Positions 1 through 8,750 of a stretch of DNA of 64,000 nucleotides are shown piece by piece (the stretch's first letter is position 1; each line of letters starts with the position of its first letter). Source of the DNA: JASBZA01 sp964392065 (GTDB lineage Bacteria; Bacillota; Clostridia; Saccharofermentanales; Fastidiosipilaceae); NCBI GenBank assembly GCA_964392065.1, contig CAYMOG010000003.1:1-64000 (forward strand), given 5' to 3'. Under the pieces are notes generated by a model. The model worked only from the letters and a program-made list of their open reading frames with translations. It searched no databases and was not told where the DNA came from. The position numbers and the translations under genes are program-made.

Positions 1-1
1 T

Positions 2-76
2 GCCACAGTGGCTCAGGGGTAGAGCAATTCACTCGTAATGAATAGGTCGTGGGTTCAATTCCCATCTGTGGCTCCA
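2..76 (+). tRNA. tRNA-Thr (anticodon CGT)
   Basis: The sequence folds as a full cloverleaf: acceptor stem GCCACAG/CTGTGGC, D-stem GCTC/GAGC, anticodon stem ATTCA/TGAAT enclosing CTCGTAA, T-arm GTGGG-TTCAATT-CCCAT with one G-T pair, and an encoded CCA end. The anticodon CGT at 34-36 reads ACG, so this is a threonine tRNA. A T-tailed hairpin follows at once. Its promoter lies outside the window. Confidence 0.95.
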
Positions 77-81
77 ATAGT

Positions 82-107
82 AGCTTCATCTCAGGATGAA
101 GCTTTTT
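82..107 (+). terminator. Rho-independent terminator of tRNA-Thr
   Basis: A perfect 9-bp stem, AGCTTCATC (82-90) and GATGAAGCT (95-103), with loop TCAG, is followed by a short T run. It closes the tRNA transcript, and its T run overlaps the stop codon of the convergent amidohydrolase gene. Confidence 0.8.
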
Positions 108-1467
108 ATTTATGTAAAGCTTTATAAGCGTGTTTTGCTTCGCAGACAACTTTTTCTTCATCCAATAGTTGATGTTCGTAGTTCTTAATCACATATTTAC
201 CATTAATCATCATTGCCTCTACTGCCTGAGGACTTCCAGAATAAGCCAGTAAGGATGGTGCACTAGAATTTGGGCCAAAGGGGGCTTGTCCTAAGGTGTC
301 TAGATTATATAAGACAAAATCTGCCTTCTCTCCTATTCGGAATTCAGCCATTTCGGGGAATCCTAAAGCTTCATATCCACTTGTCGTAGAATTGTATAAC
401 CATCTACTTTCATCTGCCGCCTGGGGATTTTTATGGAGAAGTTTTTGTAAGAATAATGCTAAACGTAAATCTGAGAACATGTTAAGACTGTCATTACTTC
501 CTGCTCCGTCCGTTCCTAGTGCAAGGCGTATCCCTCTTGTTTCAATAGGTTCTGCATCTAATATGCCTGAAGCAAGTTTCCCATTACTAGCAGGATTATG
601 AACTAAGGTGACATTTCTCCCCTTAAGTATATCCAAATCATGCCCCGTTAAATGCACGCAATGGGCATAAAGACTACCATCTCTTAACAAATTTGTATGT
701 CGTAATAATTCCACTGGAGTCATTTGAAAACGTTCTTTAATTGTTTCTACTTCTACGGTTGTCTCTGCCAAGTGCATCTGAATAGGTAAATTCAGATATT
801 CAGCAATTTCACCTAATTCTTGATAGAAAGCCTTATCGTACAAATATAAAGAATGTACATGTAAGGAATTCTTCACCCTATCTTCATTCTGCTTACACAA
901 GACTATAAAATCTTCTGTAGCTTTAAGATTCTGAGTATAAATTCCATTACATTGATTTTTCTTATCTATTGATAGGTTTGCGCGCAAACCACTGTCAAGA
1001 ACAGATTCTAAATTCGCTTCTTCATAGTAGTACATATCGGCTATTGCTCCACATCCTGAATGACTTAATTCTAGGAGTGACAATAAACTTCCCGCTCTAA
1101 CGATTTCATAGCTCAACTTTTTCTCTTGAGGGAATATCCAATCTTCTAACCAGGACTCCAGAGATAAGGCCTTAGGAGCACTTCTGAACAAGGACATACC
1201 CAAGTGGCAATGACAATTTGCAAATGGAGGGAAAATTAATTTTCCATCAGCAGCTATTTCAATCCAATCCCATGAAGATGCGTTTTCTTCTAAATCAAGT
1301 ACATACTCCAGTCTAAATTGCTCATATAGTGTGTCATTTTGTCCGATATATTTCAAGATACCATCCTCTAATACTAGGATACCATCATGCATTTCGTTCA
1401 TATATTTTGATACACTATCAGGGATTAATATTAAAAGGTTTTTATAAACTTCGATTCTTTTCCGCAT
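106..1467 (-). CDS. Amidohydrolase, MTA/SAH deaminase type
   Basis: This 453-residue protein is a metal-dependent amidohydrolase resembling 5-methylthioadenosine/S-adenosylhomocysteine deaminases, cytosolic enzymes that deaminate the adenine of MTA or SAH during methionine salvage. Visible metal-site motifs are H86-C-H88 in NCHCHLGM, QMHLAET, YAHCVHLT, LVHNPASNGKLASG and LGTDGAGSNDSLNMF. The length matches the family. The start is an ATG behind GGAAG. The gene is a single unit, preceded by the secA terminator and convergent with tRNA-Thr. Related guanine or chlorohydrolase-type deaminases cannot be excluded from motifs alone, so the substrate is inferred. Confidence 0.85.
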   Translation of the reverse strand: MRKRIEVYKNLLILIPDSVSKYMNEMHDGILVLEDGILKYIGQNDTLYEQFRLEYVLDLEENASSWDWIEIAADGKLIFPPFANCHCHLGMSLFRSAPKALSLESWLEDWIFPQEKKLSYEIVRAGSLLSLLELSHSGCGAIADMYYYEEANLESVLDSGLRANLSIDKKNQCNGIYTQNLKATEDFIVLCKQNEDRVKNSLHVHSLYLYDKAFYQELGEIAEYLNLPIQMHLAETTVEVETIKERFQMTPVELLRHTNLLRDGSLYAHCVHLTGHDLDILKGRNVTLVHNPASNGKLASGILDAEPIETRGIRLALGTDGAGSNDSLNMFSDLRLALFLQKLLHKNPQAADESRWLYNSTTSGYEALGFPEMAEFRIGEKADFVLYNLDTLGQAPFGPNSSAPSLLAYSGSPQAVEAMMINGKYVIKNYEHQLLDEEKVVCEAKHAYKALHK

Positions 1468-1499
1468 AATTTATCTTCCAATTTAATTGCTATCAAAAT

Positions 1500-1532
1500 A
1501 AAAAACTTCCTACTTAAGTTAGGAAGTTTTTA
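1500..1532 (-). terminator. Terminator downstream of secA
   Basis: An 11-bp stem (AAAACTTCCTA with TAGGAAGTTTT, loop CTTAAGT on the plus strand) lies just after the secA stop. On the minus strand it is followed by T-rich sequence, giving a standard Rho-independent terminator between secA and the amidohydrolase gene. Confidence 0.75.
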
Positions 1533-1535
1533 AAT

Positions 1536-4364
1536 TTAATTTTTTCCGTGACAGTTCTTAAATTTTTTGCCACTTCCACAATGACATGGGTCATTTCGAC
1601 CAAGTTTTTTTCTATCTCGAGTTGCTGGCTCTACGGAACGATCTTGTTGGGCAGCTTCTTGAGCACTTTTACCTGCTCCTTGACTCTGTGCAAAGGCTTT
1701 GGCCTTATCTTGTACAACATCTTCACTTGTTTCTTGTTTTGCTTCGGTTTCTGTCGCTTGTTCCTTACGCTCAGGTGCTTTATTAGCAATAAATTGTGCT
1801 CTTAGAATGAGTTTGGCACACTCTTCAGCAATGCTTCTCGTCATCTCAGTAAACATCTCAAAACCTTCTTTACGATACTCAACAACTGGGTCATGTTGTG
1901 CTATAGAACGCATCCCAATAGTATTCTTCAATGTATCCATGGCATCAATATGATCCATCCACTTATTGTCTACCGTTCTTAGCATGACCACACGTTCTGC
2001 TTCTCGCATGAGTTCATCTCCGCCAAGCTCTTCACTTCTACTATGATATTTATCAATCGCCTGATCTTGTACTTCAAGAATTAATTCTTCCGCATTCAAG
2101 CCTGAGTCAATCATCTGTTCCAGTTCTTTATAAATGGGTAGTTCTCCTGTTAAGTCTAGAAGTCTAGCTTGGAGCCCCGCTGTATCCCACTCACTTGAAT
2201 CCACCCAACCATGACTGAAGTCACGAATAATATTTTCAATAGAAAGTGCAATGTACTCTTCAAAAGTTTTAGAGAGATCCTTGCCTTCTAGTACTTCACG
2301 ACGCTGTTTATAAATAACTTCTCTTTGTTGATTCATAACATCGTCATATTCTAAAACATTCTTACGAATACCGAAATTTCTACCTTCCACTTTTTTCTGA
2401 GCAGATTCAATCGCATTAGATAGCATTTTATGTTGTATTTCGGTATCCTCATCCACACCCATAGTTGAGAACAAGGTATTCATACGTTCACCACCGAATT
2501 GACGCATAAGATCATCTTCTAAAGATAAATAGAATTTACTTCGTCCAATATCGCCTTGGCGCCCAGCACGACCACGCAGCTGATTGTCTATACGTCTAGA
2601 TTCATGACGTTCCGTACCAACAATATATAAACCACCAGCTTCAATAACTTTTTGCTTCTCTGCTTCTGTTTCTGTTTTATACTGTTCGTTATACATTCTG
2701 AATTTGTCTCTAGCCTCTAAAATAACAGGATCTTCTGTCTCATTAAAAGCAGTAGATTGTTCAATGAGCTCCTCATCGTATCCTTCTTGACGCATTTTCT
2801 GTCTGGCCATAAATTCAGAGTTACCACCGAGAATAATGTCCGTTCCACGACCAGCCATATTAGTCGCAATAGTAACAGATCCTAATCGGCCTGCTTGTGC
2901 AATAATCTCAGCTTCTCGAGCATGTTGCTTCGCATTTAAAACATTATGTTTAATCCCGCTTTTCTTGAACAATCCACTAAGAATTTCAGACTGTTCAACT
3001 GAGACTGTACCTACAAGTACTGGCTGACCCTTTTCATGTGCGTTTTTTACATTTTGTACAACAGATTTAAGTTTCCCTAATTCAGTTTTATAAACTGCAT
3101 CTGCTTCATCTAATCGAACGAGTGGTTTATTTGTTGGAATAACAATGACATCCAACTTATAAATACTTCTAAATTCTTCTTCTTCAGTAAGCGCTGTACC
3201 TGTCATACCTGATAATTTTCGGTACATCCTGAAATAATTCTGGAAGGTTATAGTTGCCAAAGTTTTACTTTCGCTTTCAACTTTAACACCTTCTTTTGCC
3301 TCAATGGCTTGATGTAATCCATCAGAATATCTTCGCCCTATCATGAGACGCCCAGTAAAGTCATCGACGATTATTATCTCATCATCTTTAACAATATAAG
3401 CTTCATCCTTATGCATAGTGCCATGAGCCTTTAAAGCATTATTTATATAGTGCTGTAGTGAAAAATTATTTTCATCGGATAAATTTTCTACACGGAAATA
3501 TCTTTCGGCTTTGTCAACTCCATTTCTGGTTAGTACCGCGGTCTTAGCCTTTTCGTCAACAATATAGTCCGCATCGCCAGCGATTTCATCCTTATCTTCT
3601 TTCGCATCTAATTCAGCTACAACGAATGGTGTTAAAGTTCTTACAAATGCATCCGCCCTACCATACATATCACTTGACTCATCGCCTTTACCCGAAATAA
3701 TTAAAGGCGTTCTTGCTTCGTCTATTAGAATTGAATCCACTTCGTCTACAATAGCAAAATTCAGATCACGTTGGACCATCTGATCTTTATAGATAACCAT
3801 ATTATCTCTTAAATAATCGAAGCCGAATTCATTGTTTGTACCATAAGTTATATCAGCACCATAGGATTCGCGTCGCTCCGCTTTATTAAGACCTGGTACG
3901 ATGAGTCCTACCGTTAATCCAAGGAAGCGGTATACTTTGCCCATCCACTCACTATCTCGGGAAGCCAAGTAATCATTAACTGTAACAACATGTACACCCT
4001 TACCAGCTAAAGCATTCAAATAAACGGGAAGAGTTGCCATAAGCGTCTTACCTTCACCCGTTTTCATTTCAGCGATTCTACCTTGATGAAGTACGATACC
4101 ACCAATTACTTGAACAGGATAATGTTTCATGTCCAATACACGCCAAGCAGCTTCTCTAACTGTAGCAAATGCTTCTGGTAAAAGGTCATCTAAACTCTCA
4201 CCTGAAGCATACCTATCCTTGAGAATAGAAGTCATTGCTTGTAATTCCTGATCTGATTTCAAAGAAAATTCTTCTTCTAAAGCAAGCACGGCTTCCAATA
4301 AAGGAGTTATACGCTTGATCTCACGATCTGAATAAGTACCAAAAATTTTATCAAATAAACCCAT
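1536..4364 (-). CDS. secA: Preprotein translocase ATPase SecA
   Basis: SecA is the cytosolic ATPase that drives unfolded preproteins through SecYEG. The N-terminal DEAD-like motor has Walker A MKTGEGKT near residue 101 and the motif VDEVDSILIDEARTPL. The second motor carries the helicase core ending GRAGRQGDIGRSKFYLSL. The C-terminus is a charged linker followed by a SEC-C zinc motif, NDPCHCGSGKKFKNCHG, which binds Zn and SecB or ribosomes in relatives. Two ATGs lie in tandem at 4367 and 4364. GGAG sits only 4 nt before the first and 7 nt before the second, so I prefer 4364 (942 residues). It is apparently monocistronic, with its own extended -10 promoter and a terminator. Confidence 0.97.
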   Translation of the reverse strand: MGLFDKIFGTYSDREIKRITPLLEAVLALEEEFSLKSDQELQAMTSILKDRYASGESLDDLLPEAFATVREAAWRVLDMKHYPVQVIGGIVLHQGRIAEMKTGEGKTLMATLPVYLNALAGKGVHVVTVNDYLASRDSEWMGKVYRFLGLTVGLIVPGLNKAERRESYGADITYGTNNEFGFDYLRDNMVIYKDQMVQRDLNFAIVDEVDSILIDEARTPLIISGKGDESSDMYGRADAFVRTLTPFVVAELDAKEDKDEIAGDADYIVDEKAKTAVLTRNGVDKAERYFRVENLSDENNFSLQHYINNALKAHGTMHKDEAYIVKDDEIIIVDDFTGRLMIGRRYSDGLHQAIEAKEGVKVESESKTLATITFQNYFRMYRKLSGMTGTALTEEEEFRSIYKLDVIVIPTNKPLVRLDEADAVYKTELGKLKSVVQNVKNAHEKGQPVLVGTVSVEQSEILSGLFKKSGIKHNVLNAKQHAREAEIIAQAGRLGSVTIATNMAGRGTDIILGGNSEFMARQKMRQEGYDEELIEQSTAFNETEDPVILEARDKFRMYNEQYKTETEAEKQKVIEAGGLYIVGTERHESRRIDNQLRGRAGRQGDIGRSKFYLSLEDDLMRQFGGERMNTLFSTMGVDEDTEIQHKMLSNAIESAQKKVEGRNFGIRKNVLEYDDVMNQQREVIYKQRREVLEGKDLSKTFEEYIALSIENIIRDFSHGWVDSSEWDTAGLQARLLDLTGELPIYKELEQMIDSGLNAEELILEVQDQAIDKYHSRSEELGGDELMREAERVVMLRTVDNKWMDHIDAMDTLKNTIGMRSIAQHDPVVEYRKEGFEMFTEMTRSIAEECAKLILRAQFIANKAPERKEQATETEAKQETSEDVVQDKAKAFAQSQGAGKSAQEAAQQDRSVEPATRDRKKLGRNDPCHCGSGKKFKNCHGKN

Positions 4365-4463
4365 CATCGGTCTCCATAGTTAATTTCTCCTCTTGTCTCC
4401 AATTTCAATCTTAATTCTAAAGAGGAAATAGTTTGCATTCAATTACTAAACACAACTCAACAT

Positions 4464-4472
4464 ATTATAGCA
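4464..4472 (-). promoter_or_regulatory. Candidate extended -10 promoter of secA
   Basis: The minus strand reads TGCTATAAT, an extended -10 element, about 100 nt upstream of the secA start. No good -35 hexamer is seen 17 nt upstream, as is usual for extended -10 promoters. This is inferred from sequence only. Confidence 0.45.
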
Positions 4473-4501
4473 TCTTTATGCTTATAGCAAAGATAAATCT
4501 A

Positions 4502-5467
4502 TCACTCATGCGTTTGATATTTACTGCTATATCCCCTTTCAATCCATTCTATTTCTACTCCCTGGACAAGCCATTTTAGTTTTTGCAATTCTAGAACTTG
4601 CTTTTGTACCTCACTGCTATTCTCAGGAATTACTAATCTTAAAGTGTTATTTTGTATCATTTCCTTATTAATGCTAATATTTTCTGATCCCCAATTAGTA
4701 GTGCCCTGAAAATTAAGTAGTCTCAAGGCGTATTCGTCGATTTGCTTATCTATATTCTCTATTTTTTGATAAGATGGTGCCGTTAAATCCATACTTTTAA
4801 TGCTCGTAGCTTTACCATCTACATAAGATGATAATACAGGATAGTTATATGGTAAGTTCGCCCCCTCCATCTGTTGAAAATAAGCACCTCTATCTAAAGA
4901 AGGTAAATTCCAAACATTATCATGCATTTTCTTTTCTTCGTCATCTGCATTCTTCTTAAGCAATTCAAAACTATCCACGCTATAATCTCCCCAAAAAGGA
5001 ATGGGGTAAGAATAGTACTTATAAGTATTTTCAACGTTATAGGGTAGTTTGTATGAAAAAGTATAAAACAAATTATTTTCTTTTCTATGAATCTTACCTT
5101 TTCTCTGCCCTATAAAAATTTCTAAATACGGAAAATACTGTGGACTTTGTTTAAACCAATATTCTTGCCTATTTAATAACAAAGTTGAATTTATTTGATC
5201 GATCGTAAATTTTACTCCTAATTTATTTAAGTCGATTAATTTCTCTTCTTTGGTATATTCATAATCTATGTATGCAGCGGTTGATAATTGAATTTCTTGA
5301 ATGGCTGACCAAGCCGCTTCTTGCCATAAAATGTCCGCTCTAACACTTAAGCTCAGAGAATATAATAAAGCAATAAATATTAAATAAATTGGAAATACAA
5401 TACTTGCCTCTATGCTCAGGCTTCCATCTTGTGAAGAGATACGTTTAGTATTTATGTTTTTTCTCAT
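4502..5467 (-). CDS. TadE-like pilin-related membrane protein
   Basis: I do not recognise a specific family. The N-terminus has the layout of a TadE-type or pseudopilin class III signal: a basic stretch, then GSLSIEASIVFPIYLIFIA, a single hydrophobic helix with Glu five residues after Gly. About 280 residues of extracytoplasmic-type sequence rich in Tyr, Trp and Asn follow, without cysteines. The gene overlaps the end of the upstream TadG-like gene by about 23 nt, suggesting translational coupling. Initiation at ATG 5467 is preferred over ATG 5479 because AAGGA abuts the latter. It is probably a minor pilin or surface-assembly component; no prepilin peptidase or Tad ATPase is nearby. Confidence 0.6.
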   Translation of the reverse strand: MRKNINTKRISSQDGSLSIEASIVFPIYLIFIALLYSLSLSVRADILWQEAAWSAIQEIQLSTAAYIDYEYTKEEKLIDLNKLGVKFTIDQINSTLLLNRQEYWFKQSPQYFPYLEIFIGQRKGKIHRKENNLFYTFSYKLPYNVENTYKYYSYPIPFWGDYSVDSFELLKKNADDEEKKMHDNVWNLPSLDRGAYFQQMEGANLPYNYPVLSSYVDGKATSIKSMDLTAPSYQKIENIDKQIDEYALRLLNFQGTTNWGSENISINKEMIQNNTLRLVIPENSSEVQKQVLELQKLKWLVQGVEIEWIERGYSSKYQTHE

Positions 5468-6863
5468 AATACTTACCATTCCTTAATAACAATTGGATGT
5501 TAATTTCTGTAAAAAACTCACCTTTGACGTTTTGAAATAAATATTTTTCTAAACTTGCTATTTTTCTTTCTTCGTTTGTAAACAAAGCAAAAAACCGCAG
5601 ATGATCAATATAGTCGACTTCATATTTGGAAAGTGGCAAGCTTTTATCTGGATACAATGGAATTTTTTCACCTTTAACTAAACTTCTTATATCTTTTAAA
5701 CTTCCAACAAAAGCTGGAATCAATGCTAGTAAATACGCTAAACTCTGTGGTTCAATAATTACCGTGCCTAAACTTAACGCTGCTATGACTGAAGATAAAA
5801 TACTAGCTTTTGCTAAATGTCCCTTCATATGACTTTCATTTATAATTTGAGGTATGTAATGCATGATCAATCGTGTTCCAGTTAATAACTGAGATAGTCT
5901 TAGTAACGTTGCATACTCTCCATTTGTTCCGAGTAAAATTTTCTCTGCTTCAAACCTTTCACTGTGCGTATAGGATTTTAATGCCTTTCCACTGAAACTT
6001 ATAAAATTCTTTCCAGCTTCAGTTTTGGCATCAGGACCTCGTGTTGCGGATACAAATTGATAAAGAATATATTCATTAATAAGCAAACTATTGATTCCAG
6101 ATGAATCTTCCTGATTAAATATCTCTAGTGTATTTTCTAGTAAGAATACCAAACTTGAGATTAGATTTTCTTTATTAATAAACCCTATTTCAAATCCTTC
6201 AAAGAAATTCGAAGCGTCTAATTCTCCTAGACCATCTATTTCGAGAAAGAAATTTTTGAGTTCTTCTATATTTTCTATTTCATCTATTTCATTGCCAGCA
6301 TTTCCTTCCGCAATATCATATTTAAGCTTGTCACTAGAACTTGGAAGCATTTTATCTGCTTTATCTGAAGGTATTTTAGGAAGTATTTCTTTTATTTTTT
6401 CTAAAGTGTTTGGGATATCATTTTCCGTAATAAGTTGCGATATAGCGTTAAAGTTATCATATAATTCCATCAACTCATCTATAAAAGAGAGATGAATCCT
6501 ACCTCTTGTAAATTCAATAATTTTGCGTTCTAAAAGTTCTCCACGGAGAGGAGCTTCCAATAAAAATTTTTCTTCTTGTGTCTCAAGCTCTTGGTATGCT
6601 TGCATTAAGTCATTAAATGGTAAAGATGCATTTGTTAATCCCCACAAACCATAGCGTTCTAATAATTCACGGTTATATAGGGAAAGTATATGATCTAATT
6701 GAATGGAGGATAAGCGATCAATAGCTAATAATTTCCCTCTTTTATAACTACTATTATAAGTTGCCAATGCTAAACTTGAGGTCCAGAAAATACTTATGGC
6801 TAAAATGAAACTTAGCCCACCTCTTACTTCTAATTTCATAAATTTAAAGGCTTTTTTTCTCAT
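5445..6863 (-). CDS. TadG/DUF5702-like membrane-anchored protein
   Basis: This 472-residue protein starts with a basic segment and one transmembrane helix (about residues 13-36), followed by the signature AIDRLSSIQLDHILSLYNREL and ERYGLWGL. I recall this arrangement from DUF5702/TadG-like proteins of Clostridia, in which many hydroxylated residues follow the helix and then 'YxRELLExYGL'. A second hydrophobic stretch lies near residues 345-385. It is the middle gene of a three-gene cluster with two TadE-like proteins, 5 nt after the small upstream gene and overlapping the downstream one. A role in surface pilus assembly is inferred; the DUF assignment is from memory, not from a search. Confidence 0.55.
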   Translation of the reverse strand: MRKKAFKFMKLEVRGGLSFILAISIFWTSSLALATYNSSYKRGKLLAIDRLSSIQLDHILSLYNRELLERYGLWGLTNASLPFNDLMQAYQELETQEEKFLLEAPLRGELLERKIIEFTRGRIHLSFIDELMELYDNFNAISQLITENDIPNTLEKIKEILPKIPSDKADKMLPSSSDKLKYDIAEGNAGNEIDEIENIEELKNFFLEIDGLGELDASNFFEGFEIGFINKENLISSLVFLLENTLEIFNQEDSSGINSLLINEYILYQFVSATRGPDAKTEAGKNFISFSGKALKSYTHSERFEAEKILLGTNGEYATLLRLSQLLTGTRLIMHYIPQIINESHMKGHLAKASILSSVIAALSLGTVIIEPQSLAYLLALIPAFVGSLKDIRSLVKGEKIPLYPDKSLPLSKYEVDYIDHLRFFALFTNEERKIASLEKYLFQNVKGEFFTEINIQLLLRNGKYYEKKHKY

Positions 6864-6868
6864 ACAAA

Positions 6869-7138
6869 TTACCTCTCCTTAATCCTATGATGAATTGAAG
6901 TAATTTGATCATCTGCCCAAAGAATAAGTTCAATTAATTTCTGTGGATTAGTCTTCACCAGAGAAACATAAGCTGTTTCATAAGACTCATAAATAGCACT
7001 TTCTATTCTTCTAGTCTCTACGTGAGTTCTAGAAATTTTTGCGATCTTCCCATATTCTATAGGGAAATGCAAAATGCTCAAGGATATAAGAATTAAAGTT
7101 AATGGTACATGAATACTAGCTTCTAATACTGTTGACAT
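6869..7138 (-). CDS. Small TadE-like pseudopilin
   Basis: This 89-residue protein has N-terminus MSTVLEASIHVPLTLILIS, with Glu at position 6 leading directly into a hydrophobic helix, as in TadE or type IVb pilin-like proteins. The remainder is a soluble helix with charged ends. A longer frame begins at GTG 7147, but that GTG is part of the Shine-Dalgarno AGGAGGTG; the ATG at 7138 lies 7 nt after AGGAGGT and is clearly the start. It is the first gene of the pilin-like cluster and is followed after 5 nt by the TadG-like gene. Confidence 0.65.
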   Translation of the reverse strand: MSTVLEASIHVPLTLILISLSILHFPIEYGKIAKISRTHVETRRIESAIYESYETAYVSLVKTNPQKLIELILWADDQITSIHHRIKER

Positions 7139-7210
7139 AAAAATCACCTCCTATACATACTGTACAAGAGGTTAAAGGATAGTTTTATGACTAAAAACCT
7201 ACAATTTTAA

Positions 7211-7519
7211 CTAATTTATATTCTCATAACTTAACTGAACCCGGTCAGAAATTAAGTCTACAATTTTTTCCTTTTCCGCAAAGTTTTCTGCTTGATTCAA
7301 AAAAACTTTTAACTTACTTTGGTTGGGGTGTTTCGAAACGATTAACATATCAAAATTCCCAGGCGTAACTTGCGGATCCGTATAAACTTTTGCCTTATAT
7401 AATTCGGGAAAGATGTTAAGTAAGTTATTTATTCTATCCCTAGTCATGGTTAGATTTTCTATTTTGCTTCTACCACCAAATCTATCTTTAAATTTAAACA
7501 TCATTAAATGTGTTAACAT
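7211..7519 (-). CDS. Dabb (stress-responsive A/B barrel) family protein
   Basis: This 102-residue protein begins MLTHLMMFKFKDR and has the pattern of dimeric alpha/beta-barrel (Dabb) proteins: an N-terminal His-x-x-x-Phe-Lys strand, a helix, a VYTDPQVTPGNFDMLIVSKH hairpin, and a C-terminal helix. Members form small ferredoxin-like dimers whose substrates are mostly unknown. A good AAGGAG site precedes the ATG. It stands alone between dtd and the pilin-like cluster. No function beyond the fold is supported. Confidence 0.75.
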   Translation of the reverse strand: MLTHLMMFKFKDRFGGRSKIENLTMTRDRINNLLNIFPELYKAKVYTDPQVTPGNFDMLIVSKHPNQSKLKVFLNQAENFAEKEKIVDLISDRVQLSYENIN

Positions 7520-7641
7520 ATTTTTCTCCTTAGTACTTCAAAACTAAAATATCAGTATGGGTAAGACTTTATCCCAATAAAAATGATGATAACAGATTTT
7601 GAAAGAATTGAATATCTACAATATCAACAATCTTTTATTGC

Positions 7642-8094
7642 TCAATAGTCACGTTGCTTAGAGTCAATTATTATTGTAACTGGACCATCGTTTATTAAAC
7701 TCACTTGCATATCTGCTCCAAACACTCCTGTTTTCACATGAATATCTTTGAGAATGAGACTATTTTTCACATATTCATATAAAGGAATAGCTTGCTCTGG
7801 TCTTGCAGCATGTGTAAATCCAGGTCTATTTCCCTTCTTAGTTTCAGCAAATAATGTAAATTGAGAAATTAAAAGAATTTGCCCATCTGTATCCTCGATA
7901 GACAAATTCATTTTACCTTGCAAGTCATTAAATATTCGTAATGCACTTATTTTTTTAACAATATAATCTGCATCTTCTGTTGTATCTTCATCCGATATTC
8001 CTAATAAAAGCAAATAACCCTGATCAATAGTTGAATGTATCGTTTCGTTAATGGAAACTTCAGCTTTAAGCACTCTCTGTATGACAACTCGCAT
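7642..8094 (-). CDS. dtd: D-aminoacyl-tRNA deacylase
   Basis: Dtd removes D-amino acids (and glycine from tRNA-Ala) from mischarged tRNAs. The 150-residue length is typical. The two active-site signatures are present: SQFT at residues 77-80, followed by LFAETKKGNRPGF, and the cis-proline loop GPVT at residues 137-140. The start ATG directly follows the TAA of the upstream MgsA-like gene, so the two are translated from one message. Confidence 0.95.
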   Translation of the reverse strand: MRVVIQRVLKAEVSINETIHSTIDQGYLLLLGISDEDTTEDADYIVKKISALRIFNDLQGKMNLSIEDTDGQILLISQFTLFAETKKGNRPGFTHAARPEQAIPLYEYVKNSLILKDIHVKTGVFGADMQVSLINDGPVTIIIDSKQRDY

Positions 8095-8484
8095 TTAATG
8101 TACCAGTTCTCTCCAATCCAAGTCTCCTCTATCAATTGCTAAAATCAATAATTCTGCACTTGCTAAGTTACTTGCGTATGGAATATTATTTGCGTCACAG
8201 GCACGCATGAGTAGATTTTTTTGGTCATATTCTCCTTTGGCTGGATCATGAAGGTAAATAACGGCATCGATTTCGTTATATTCTGCTCTAGCTGCGATTT
8301 GATTCATTCCACCTACGACATCTGTAGCAATACCAGAAATGCGCAAAGCAGTAGCTTCCTCAAGAAGTCGAACATTCTGGTTTACTGAAAAAACTTCATG
8401 TCTACCAAGAATTTGCTTGTAAGCTATGCAGAAATTTACCAAAAGCTCATTCTTTCGACTATCTGATAATACAACTATCTTCAT
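8095..8484 (-). CDS. Methylglyoxal synthase-like protein, catalytic site lost
   Basis: The 129-residue protein has the length and landmarks of Clostridia MgsA (FCIAYKQIL, AEYNEID, ASAELLILAIDRGDLDWREL), yet the active site is missing. The phosphate-binding TGTTG loop reads SVNQNVR. The GGDQQ loop carrying the catalytic Asp (Asp71 in E. coli) reads GGMNQ at 58-62. The His-Asp near the N-terminus reads Ser-Asp. The His of the DP-x-x-x-PH segment is absent, and only DP at 80-81 remains. It therefore probably does not make methylglyoxal from dihydroxyacetone phosphate and may be a ligand sensor or a relic. SD GGAGG precedes the ATG, and dtd follows immediately. Confidence 0.75.
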   Translation of the reverse strand: MKIVVLSDSRKNELLVNFCIAYKQILGRHEVFSVNQNVRLLEEATALRISGIATDVVGGMNQIAARAEYNEIDAVIYLHDPAKGEYDQKNLLMRACDANNIPYASNLASAELLILAIDRGDLDWRELVH

Positions 8485-8553
8485 ATATCCTCCATAAAAA
8501 GCACACCATAGTGCATAATGACATTATTATTACAATTATTTTACTAATTTTCA

Positions 8554-8659
8554 ATGTGAGGTACAAGTCAATATCATGTGTTTCCAAGTAGTAACCTGAT
8601 TATTAAGTGAAATACAAGTATACAAATAGTAAACGAATTCCTTATGATTCACCTCACAT
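8554..8659. repeat. Spaced 9-bp inverted repeat in intergenic region
   Basis: ATGTGAGGT at 8554-8562 and its exact complement ACCTCACAT at 8651-8659 flank about 88 bp of AT-rich DNA between radC and the MgsA-like gene. This 266-bp gap (8485-8750) shows no other clear element. The function is unknown; looped operator half-sites or chance are both possible. Confidence 0.35.
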
Positions 8660-8750
8660 CTTATAACTTTAATACAAAAAGATAATAAATCAAGTAAAAC
8701 TTACTAGACATAATGATTGGCATATTAAATAATTTTCGCTTATTTATTGA

